A stretch of DNA of 64,000 bases from Oscillospiraceae bacterium (lineage in GTDB: Bacteria; Bacillota; Clostridia; Oscillospirales; Ruminococcaceae). Both the position numbers and the translations under genes were made by a program. Below are positions 16,387 to 22,617 of the stretch, one piece after another; positions within the stretch are counted from its first letter, which is position 1, and each line of letters starts with the position of its first letter. The notes under the pieces were generated by a model. That model had not been told where the DNA came from. It made no database searches and saw nothing but the letters and a program-made list of their open reading frames with translations. The stretch covers positions 1 to 64,000 of the forward strand of contig WRKL01000003.1 in assembly GCA_009778115.1 (NCBI GenBank), in the 5' to 3' direction.

Positions 16387-16731
16387 ATGATGCAAGAAAG
16401 AAACGGGGTTCAAAAGAAAATGCAGGAATTTGGGTTTACCGAAGATAAGCGTGACGGCGATACATACTATTTTACACTAAAAGGCCGGGTGAGCGTAAAT
16501 GAATCGTTGTATATGGAGCAGGAACTCAAAAAAGCCGTACAGCAGGGCTGCACCCATATCATTATCAATATGTGCCGGGTTACTGTGTTCCCTTCCGCTG
16601 CAATCAGGGTAATACTTGCAATGTATCAAAAACTGAAAAACATGAGCGGAACGTTGCAAATAGAAAACCCGTCGGAGAATGTACAGAACGTCATCGGTAT
16701 GACCGCTTTAGAGGAATTATTGCTTAAGTGA
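16387..16731 (+). CDS. Second STAS-domain protein with altered phospho-site
   Basis: 114 residues, 14 bases after the first STAS gene and overlapping or abutting the phosphatase gene. The STAS fold is readable (FTLKGRVSVNESLYMEQEL, then CTHIIINMCRVT) but the conserved Ser-Ser-Gly is replaced by PSAAIRV (Ser70-Ala-Ala). It may therefore be a constitutively binding or differently regulated antagonist. Two cysteines lie near the core strands. Confidence 0.8.
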   Translation: MMQERNGVQKKMQEFGFTEDKRDGDTYYFTLKGRVSVNESLYMEQELKKAVQQGCTHIIINMCRVTVFPSAAIRVILAMYQKLKNMSGTLQIENPSENVQNVIGMTALEELLLK

Positions 16732-16748
16732 TGGGAAAGGAAATCATT

Positions 16749-18392
16749 ATGCCCGCAAACAAAATAAAAACCCGAAAAACAATAGGGTTGAAAATGACCG
16801 CGCTTTTTGTGCTGTTTGCTTTGCTGTTTTGCCTTGCTCTCAGCATTTTTGCATATAGAGCTTCGTGGGATTCATACACCGATGTGTATGCGAGAAACGC
16901 TCTTGAAATCGCCGAAATGACGGCTTCTTTCGTAGACGGTGAGCAAATTTCAAGCTATTTGAAAACGATGAAAACGGACGCTTATTATGACGAATTACAA
17001 GAAAAGTTGAATAACATCAAGCGTGACCTCAACCTTATGTATTTATACATTTTCAAACCAGGGGACGAATCGTATTTTACTTTTATTATGGAAGCTAAGT
17101 TAGATACAGATAATCCCGAGATGATAAACGAACTCGGCGAAATCTACGAAACTTATATTATTTACGATTTTTTCATGCAGGAAAGTGTATCTGCTGTTCC
17201 AAAAGAACTTTCGCGACGCGGTTCTGTTCGCAAAGTCATTTTACCCGACGAAAATTACGGACACGCGGTATGGGCTTACGCACCGATATATTCCGAAAAC
17301 GGTGAAATAACGGCGATGACAGGGGTAGAAATTTCATTGAAATCGGTAGAGGAAAGGCAAGCGGCTTTTTTCAAAACGATTATTATGCTCTCAATCATGA
17401 TAACCGTTATTTTAGTTATCGGAATGATGTTTGTAACCCGCCGTATAATATCAAGACCGCTGAGGAAGCTGACAAACAACGCACTTAATTTTGCAAGCGG
17501 CGATAGGCTTTTAAGTTTTGATTGCAATATTAAAACCGGCGATGAAATGCAAACTTTGTCCGAAGCGTTTGGAAAAATGGCGGATGATATTAAAGATTAT
17601 ATCGAAAATTTAGCGGCTATAACGTCCGAAAAAGAACGCATCGGCGCAGAACTTGATATTGCCACTCGAATACAGGCAAGTCTGCTGCCCTGCATATTTC
17701 CCGCGTTCCCGGAAAAAGAAGAAATTGACATATATGCCTCAATGTTCCCCGCAAAAGAAGTTGGCGGCGACTTTTATGATTTCTTCTTTATTGATGAAAA
17801 TACCCTTGCCGTAGTCATAGCAGACGTTTCGGGCAAAGGCGTTCCTGCAGCATTGTTTATGGTTATTGCAAAGACTTTAATCAAGAATAATGCACAGCTC
17901 GGCAAAAGCCCGAAAGAAGTATTCGAGACGGTTAATAGCACTCTCTGCGAGAATAATCACGAGCGTATGTTTGTAACGGCGTTTATGGGTTATCTCGATT
18001 TAAAAAGCGGAAAATTCACCTACGTTAATGCCGGACATAATCCGCCGTTAGTCAAGAAATTGGGCGGTGAATATAGGTTTATAGAAACAAAACCCTCGAT
18101 TATTCTTGCGTGTTTCAGAGGGCGCGAATACAAAGAACACGAAATTAATTTTTCGGCAGGCGATATAATTTATCTGTACACCGACGGCGTTACCGAAGCC
18201 GAAAACGTAGACGGTGACTTGTTTTCAGCCCCAAAATTAGAAAAAATTGTCAATAAAACTACAGACTGCACGATGAAAGAATTGCTCGAATTTGTCAAGC
18301 AGGAAGTTGACATTTGCGCCGACGGAACGGAACAAGCCGACGACATCACCATGCTCGGATTATTGTACAAAGGAGACGACTGCCATGAATGA
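16749..18392 (+). CDS. Membrane-bound SpoIIE-family PP2C phosphatase
   Basis: 547 residues from the ATG at 16749, which has AAAGGA eight bases upstream; an in-frame GTG at 16728 is less well placed. A membrane helix (about 12-35), an extracytoplasmic sensor domain (about 36-205), a second helix (about 210-230), a HAMP linker, a short coiled coil and then the SpoIIE/PP2C domain follow. Metal-binding motifs are present: EVGGDFYDFF, ADVSGKGVPAALF, VNAGHNPP and YTDGVTEAEN. It probably dephosphorylates the STAS proteins in response to an outside signal. It overlaps the kinase gene by eight bases. Confidence 0.92.
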   Translation: MPANKIKTRKTIGLKMTALFVLFALLFCLALSIFAYRASWDSYTDVYARNALEIAEMTASFVDGEQISSYLKTMKTDAYYDELQEKLNNIKRDLNLMYLYIFKPGDESYFTFIMEAKLDTDNPEMINELGEIYETYIIYDFFMQESVSAVPKELSRRGSVRKVILPDENYGHAVWAYAPIYSENGEITAMTGVEISLKSVEERQAAFFKTIIMLSIMITVILVIGMMFVTRRIISRPLRKLTNNALNFASGDRLLSFDCNIKTGDEMQTLSEAFGKMADDIKDYIENLAAITSEKERIGAELDIATRIQASLLPCIFPAFPEKEEIDIYASMFPAKEVGGDFYDFFFIDENTLAVVIADVSGKGVPAALFMVIAKTLIKNNAQLGKSPKEVFETVNSTLCENNHERMFVTAFMGYLDLKSGKFTYVNAGHNPPLVKKLGGEYRFIETKPSIILACFRGREYKEHEINFSAGDIIYLYTDGVTEAENVDGDLFSAPKLEKIVNKTTDCTMKELLEFVKQEVDICADGTEQADDITMLGLLYKGDDCHE

Positions 18393-18783
18393 AATTTATA
18401 TCGAGGCAAAGTTAGAAAACGTAGATGCAGTCTTAGATTTTGTGACCCGGCAGTTGGAAGATTACCCACTGAAAATTCAAAGCCAAATTGAAATCGCGGT
18501 TGACGAAATCTTTTCCAATATCGCCCGCTATGCTTATCACCCCAATATCGGCGCGGCAACGGTTCGTATTGCCGTGGATAATGAAATAACGATTGAATTT
18601 GAAGACAGCGGTATGCAGTACGACCCGCTTTCCGAAAGAGACCCCGACATCACCCCACCTGTAGGCAAGCGAAAAATCGGCGGGCTTGGGATATTTATGG
18701 TTAAGAATATCATGGATTCGGTGGAATATCGGCGAGAGGGGAGTAAGAACATTTTGACGATTAGGAAGATAGTTGCAGAATGA
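18385..18783 (+). CDS. HATPase anti-sigma-factor kinase (SpoIIAB/RsbW-like)
   Basis: 132 residues from the ATG at 18385 (AAAGGAG lies eight bases upstream). The GHKL fold is clear: N-box IEIAVDEIFSNIARYAY, G1-like FEDSGMQYDP and GGLGIFMVKNIMD. It is the kinase arm of the partner-switching module with the two STAS proteins and the SpoIIE phosphatase directly upstream. It would phosphorylate STAS1 and, when the antagonist is phosphorylated, hold an unknown target. Confidence 0.88.
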   Translation: MNEIYIEAKLENVDAVLDFVTRQLEDYPLKIQSQIEIAVDEIFSNIARYAYHPNIGAATVRIAVDNEITIEFEDSGMQYDPLSERDPDITPPVGKRKIGGLGIFMVKNIMDSVEYRREGSKNILTIRKIVAE

Positions 18784-18990
18784 ATAAAGAAGCAAAAAAC
18801 ATCGGTGTATCACTTGAAATGTATAATGAAAAAGAAAGTATGTGTAAAAGTTGGAAAGGAAACTATAAAAATGAAAAAGCTAAATAATCACTCACACAGA
18901 TACAAATATAATCGAATAATTTTTTACCGCTCCTTGAAAAAGGGGCGATTATTTTTATGGTTGCGAAATTTATCGAAATTTAGCAAATAA
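18784..18990. other. Gap at the end of the export cluster
   Basis: A 61-codon frame at 18805-18990 is very basic, has no ribosome binding site and no family signature, so I do not call it. An imperfect CGCTCC / GGGGCG hairpin followed by ATTATTTTTAT near 18920-18958 could be the terminator of the cluster. Nothing else is visible. Confidence 0.35.
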
Positions 18991-19395
18991 TCAAAACCCA
19001 CGGGGTTTAACAACCCATTGCCCATTCTTCCCCGCGCCCTCGCGTTCTAACAATCCCTTTTCCTTCAACCGCGCAATAGCTTCTTGAACGCCGCGCCGTG
19101 TTTTCCCAATCGCCGCTGCGAATTCAATTTGCGTAGCGCGCGGGTGATTGCTTAAATATTCCAATATCGCTCTCTCGGTTAAAGCACAATCATCGTCGCC
19201 ATTACTACGCTTTAACTGTGCTTTATTTTGTGCTTTATCTATTCTTTCATCATACGAATACTCACCATCAAGCGGAACAATAATCCTAAACACGTCGCCG
19301 TCAATCAATTCCGACGGCTTGCCGGAATAACGCGGGACATAATGGTGCAATTTTCTCACGTCGGAGCAGTTGCAAAATTTCATCGACAGCCGCAA
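18991..19395 (-). pseudogene. C-terminal fragment of an AlbA_2/AAA_4-type ATP-binding protein
   Basis: 134 codons reading as the C-terminal end of putative transcriptional regulators with an AlbA_2 (Schlafen-like) domain. The visible parts are VRKLHHYVPRYSGKPSEL, DVFRIIVPL, a linker with EYSYDERIDKAQNKAQ, and a winged helix (ALTERAILEYLSNHP, TQIEFAAAIGKTRRGVQEA, GLLEREG). The N-terminal several hundred residues with the AlbA_2 domain are missing; upstream sequence on this strand runs into a different broken gene on the other strand. I judge it a remnant, although a separate winged-helix protein cannot be excluded. Confidence 0.7.
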
Positions 19396-19444
19396 CGCTC
19401 ATCGACAGGAATTGGAACGTTAACGTAGCAAGGTCTACAACCGC

Positions 19445-19678
19445 ATGAAATCCGCTAAAACTCCCGAAAAATTAGCGGAATTGAAAGCCGAGCGGGATGA
19501 CTTGTCAGCAAAAATTAAAGATGTTCGTGCGGATTTATTTTTAGCGGGCGGCGTTCAAAAAGAGCATAGGGAAATACGAGGTAAAATCTTAGCGCAACGG
19601 GAGTTGGATGCCCGGCGGCTTGAAGCCGAAAAATCCAAAACACAAAATATTATGAAGGATAGAGGTTATTCACGATGA
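19445..19678 (+). CDS. Coiled-coil protein, probable C-terminal remnant of an element gene
   Basis: 77 residues, almost entirely charged helix (PEKLAELKAERDDLSAKIKD). The same frame is open for 19 bases upstream of the ATG (R-S-K-V-Y-N-R) to a TAA and then loses meaning, so the gene probably is the tail of a longer protein of a conjugative element. The upstream ORF region joins directly to the AlbA_2-type fragment on the other strand, suggesting a deletion junction near 19400-19425. Its stop overlaps an in-frame start of the ParB-like gene. Confidence 0.5.
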   Translation: MKSAKTPEKLAELKAERDDLSAKIKDVRADLFLAGGVQKEHREIRGKILAQRELDARRLEAEKSKTQNIMKDRGYSR

Positions 19679-19806
19679 CAGAGAAAACAACCAAAACCAC
19701 GTCCGCCGCTGATACGGCGGATATTTTATTGTCCGCTGAAAAAGCAGACAAAGGTATTACACCCACCCTAAAAACAAAAACAACAAAAATCAAGGAGGAC
19801 AACACT

Positions 19807-20664
19807 ATGCAAAATGAAAAAATTATATCCCTGCCGCTTAACAAATTGGCGGCGTTTGAGAACCACCCATTTCAAGTGAAGCAAGATGAGGACTTTCAAA
19901 AACTTGTTGACAGTATCAAAGAAAACGGAATTTTAATCCCGGCGGTCGCTCGCCCGATTGGGGACGGCTATGAGTTAATCGCCGGACACCGTCGCAAATT
20001 CGCCTGCCAAATCCTCGGCATTGAAGCCATGCCGGTACTGGTTCGGGAATTAACCAACGAACAGGCGGTTATCGCGATGGTGGACAGCAACGTTCAGCGG
20101 GAGAATATCCTACCAAGCGAAAAAGCGTTTGCTTATAAGATGAAGTTGGAGGCGATAAAAAAGCAGGGAAAAAGGACAGATTTAACTTCTGTTCCAGTGG
20201 GGCAGAAGCTGGCGAGGAGCGTAATTGCAAAGGAAAATGGCGAAAGCCAAAGCCAAATACAGCGATATGTACGGCTGACTGAGCTGATTCCAGAGTTATT
20301 GCAGTTAATTGATGACGGTAAAATCGCTTTTCGCCCCGCGGTTGAATTATCTTATCTGTCAAAAGAACAGCAGACCCTGTTGTTATTAGCAATGGAAGCC
20401 GAGCAGTCAACGCCATCATTGTCGCAGGCGCAGAAACTCAAAGCTATGAGTGCCGAGGGTGCATTGACCGAGGATTCCATGATGGAAGTAATGCGGGAGC
20501 CGAAAGCTAACCAGAAAGAACAGGTGCGTATTCCGTATGATAAAATCAAGGCTATCACCAAAAAAGATATGCTTCCGAAGGAATTAGAAGATTTTGTTTT
20601 AGAAGCTGTTAAACGGTATCAATCCTATTTGAACCGACAAGCCAAAGATAAAGGCGCCCGCTAA
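19807..20664 (+). CDS. ParB/RepB/Spo0J-family partition protein
   Basis: 285 residues. ParB N-terminal domain: PLNKLAAFENHPFQV, DSIKENGILIPAVARP, the CTP-binding GHRRKFA and NVQRENILPSEKA; then the helix-turn-helix region SVIAKENGESQSQIQRYVRL. I choose ATG 19807 because AGGAGG lies seven bases before it and the conserved domain starts there; an ATG at 19675 overlapping the upstream gene adds 44 low-complexity residues. ParB relatives of this form are common in Tn1549-type integrative elements, where they help maintenance. No ParA is nearby. Confidence 0.88.
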   Translation: MQNEKIISLPLNKLAAFENHPFQVKQDEDFQKLVDSIKENGILIPAVARPIGDGYELIAGHRRKFACQILGIEAMPVLVRELTNEQAVIAMVDSNVQRENILPSEKAFAYKMKLEAIKKQGKRTDLTSVPVGQKLARSVIAKENGESQSQIQRYVRLTELIPELLQLIDDGKIAFRPAVELSYLSKEQQTLLLLAMEAEQSTPSLSQAQKLKAMSAEGALTEDSMMEVMREPKANQKEQVRIPYDKIKAITKKDMLPKELEDFVLEAVKRYQSYLNRQAKDKGAR

Positions 20665-20693
20665 ACTGTAAACTCACAGTTAGCGGATTTTTT
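20658..20693 (+). terminator. Intrinsic terminator at the end of the ParB-like gene
   Basis: CCGCTAAACTG pairs with CAGTTAGCGG (one bulged A) and is followed by ATTTTTT. The left arm overlaps the stop codon. A second stem (ACCGCCTCGG / CCGGGGCGGT) follows 10 bases later. Confidence 0.75.
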
Positions 20694-20814
20694 ATACCGC
20701 CTCGGTTTGCACATTTGCACTCCGGGGCGGTTTCATTAAAATAAAAGGGACTCGTTATGATGTAATAACCGTTCCTTTTATTGCCAATAATATATTTAAG
20801 AGGACGGTGATATT

Positions 20815-21042
20815 TTGGAAATTAACGTTGATAACGATTTGCGCCTTGTTAGTGTTTGGCTTACTAACGCCGAAAAGCAAAACAAAAGCGTTAGACAAGA
20901 GCTAAAAGCACTTTGTGAAAAAAACAAAGAACGTAAGTATAAAACAGCCCTTATGCTTTCGGGTGAGCGAGATTTGGTAGATTGCACACAAAACCTTTTG
21001 TTGCACAACAGATACCCAAAATCGCAGGGGACAAGCCGATAG
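20815..21042 (+). CDS. Small hypothetical protein of conjugative-element type
   Basis: 75 residues from a TTG at 20815 behind GAGGACGGTGA. It starts EINVDNDLRLVSVWLTNAEK, then a charged helix and a Cys in DLVDCTQ. I recognise the general type as a small gene found in Clostridial conjugative elements near ParB-like genes, without a known function. It ends just before the hairpin shared with the convergent ATPase gene. Confidence 0.55.
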   Translation: MEINVDNDLRLVSVWLTNAEKQNKSVRQELKALCEKNKERKYKTALMLSGERDLVDCTQNLLLHNRYPKSQGTSR

Positions 21043-21052
21043 CATAACCCCC

Positions 21053-21075
21053 GGATTGACCATCACGGTCAATCC
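21053..21075. terminator. Hairpin between convergent genes
   Basis: GGATTGACC pairs with GGTCAATCC over a five-base loop. It lies exactly between the convergent small gene and the ATPase gene and probably ends transcription from both sides, although neither side has a T run. Confidence 0.5.
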
Positions 21076-21076
21076 A

Positions 21077-22459
21077 TTACATACCATCATAGCTTATAAG
21101 CGTAACATTTCCCATTTTATCTGCCCGTTCCATACAACCGACTGTGAATCCGTTTTTGGCAAAAAGATAAAAATATTTCTTACCGAATGAAAATAAGTTG
21201 CTTCGCTCGACAAGTGTTTCCAACGTAGACAAATCCACATCATCATTCGTCCATTTGCACTCGCAGAAGATAGCGGTATCCTTGTCGGCAGTAGCTAAAA
21301 TGTCAATCTCCGCTTGTGTTTGGTTTTCGGGGTCATTGCCCCACCAACGCCCCAAATCCATGAAGGTAACAGCGGCTTTACCCTCACGGTTGAGCTTCCA
21401 AAGATACTGCTTGCAAATTTCCTCAAACACCGCGCCCATATACGACGGCAGATGCTCAGATATATTTTTGTAAGCAACCTCAATCATTACGTTTTGAATC
21501 ACCGACATATTACCCGGCACAAACCGATACCAAAAGCGGAACATATTATCAGCGATGACATAAATAGTTTTTTTGGATGTCTTTTCGGTGATCGGCGTTT
21601 CTTTTTTGATAATACCGAGGGAGATTAAGTTTTTCAGATATGCAGAGCAGGCACTTGTTTCCTCGCCGACCTTGCCCGATATTTCCGAAAGTTTGGTGCT
21701 GCCGGTAGCGACTGCTGTAATGATTGCGTTATAAATTGCAGGCTCACGAACCTCTTGTTTCAAGAGATTATTCGGCTCTTCAAACAAATAGGATGTAGTT
21801 TTAAGAAAATTGTTTTTAATGTTATCCTCTACGCTCAGACTGTCGTTCATCTGCAAAAGATACTGCGGAGTGCCGCCGACAATACCGTATATTAACGCCA
21901 TATCGAGAGCGGAAAAATTCTTGAAATAACGGCAGCACTCAAAGAAATCAAAGGGCAATACTTTAAGCTGTGCCGTTCTTCTGCCGTAAAGCGGGCTTTT
22001 ATAACCGAGAACTTTCTCCTCCATAAACGACATTGACGAACCGCATAAAATCAAAAACATATTTGATGTATCCTTGTATTTATCAATCAGCACTTGTAAA
22101 ACCGAAGCGAACCCCTTGTATGATTTGGCGACATAGGGGTATTCATCTATGACCAACACGATTCGTTTTTCTTTTGATAAAGCAAAAACATACTCCAATG
22201 CCACCCCGAAATTCTGAAATACCGGAGCCGTGCCAAAGCCGCTCGTGTAATTAAAAACCGCTTTGCTGAAATTTTCGAGGTTTTGTTTGGAATTTGTTTC
22301 AAGCCCGGTAAAAAATATCGTGTCCTTGCCCTTAACAAATTCGTTTATGAGCGCGGTTTTACCCACACGGCGGCGACCGTACATAACAGACATTTGAAAT
22401 TTACCTGTTTCGTATAGCTCATTTAATTCACTGAGTTCTCGATTTCTTCCTACAAACAT
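21077..22459 (-). CDS. AAA ATPase of the archaeal-type / DUF234 family
   Basis: 460 residues. It begins MFVGRNRELSELNELYETGK with Walker A GRRRVGKT (28-35) and Walker B LVIDEYPYV (about 100-108). A winged helix follows (TKLSEISGKVGEETSACSAY) and a DUF234 nuclease-like C-terminal domain with ETQAEID-type residues (NQTQAEIDILATADKDTAIF, then ECKW), resembling a PD-(D/E)XK core. AGGAGGA lies before the start. The family is common on mobile elements; role unknown, possibly defence or regulation. Three CTAAGATA-type boxes sit in its promoter. Confidence 0.85.
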   Translation of the reverse strand: MFVGRNRELSELNELYETGKFQMSVMYGRRRVGKTALINEFVKGKDTIFFTGLETNSKQNLENFSKAVFNYTSGFGTAPVFQNFGVALEYVFALSKEKRIVLVIDEYPYVAKSYKGFASVLQVLIDKYKDTSNMFLILCGSSMSFMEEKVLGYKSPLYGRRTAQLKVLPFDFFECCRYFKNFSALDMALIYGIVGGTPQYLLQMNDSLSVEDNIKNNFLKTTSYLFEEPNNLLKQEVREPAIYNAIITAVATGSTKLSEISGKVGEETSACSAYLKNLISLGIIKKETPITEKTSKKTIYVIADNMFRFWYRFVPGNMSVIQNVMIEVAYKNISEHLPSYMGAVFEEICKQYLWKLNREGKAAVTFMDLGRWWGNDPENQTQAEIDILATADKDTAIFCECKWTNDDVDLSTLETLVERSNLFSFGKKYFYLFAKNGFTVGCMERADKMGNVTLISYDGM

Positions 22460-22473
22460 AATGTATCCTCCTG

Positions 22474-22522
22474 CTAAGATATGTATTACTTAATCGTATC
22501 TTAGTAAAATATATCTTAGTAA
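22474..22522 (-). promoter_or_regulatory. Repeated TAAGATA boxes upstream of the ATPase gene
   Basis: ATCTTAGTAA occurs twice (22498-22507 and 22513-22522, 15 bases apart) and an inverted CTAAGATAT is at 22474-22482, just before the ribosome binding site. The spacing and sharp conservation suggest operator sites, perhaps for the ATPase itself or for an element regulator. Confidence 0.5.
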
Positions 22523-22554
22523 TTATTATTTGTCAAGCATTTTATTTTATTATC

Positions 22555-22583
22555 TTGCTTTTCTATAAATTCTATGATACAAT
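22555..22583 (+). promoter_or_regulatory. Promoter of the recombinase gene
   Basis: TTGCTT at 22555-22560, 17-base spacer, TACAAT at 22578-22583, 34 bases before the start codon. Confidence 0.55.
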
Positions 22584-22617
22584 ATTATCTATCATCACAA
22601 AGAAAGTAGTGTCATAA

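Noticed and set aside
18805-18990. 61-codon basic frame after the kinase gene
   Set aside because: No family similarity, weak start context, and it covers a probable terminator.
1-22600. Search for the left attachment site or the 5' half of spoVT
   Set aside because: No sequence encoding the SpoVT N-terminus and no second copy of the junction core was seen by eye; it is probably left of the window.
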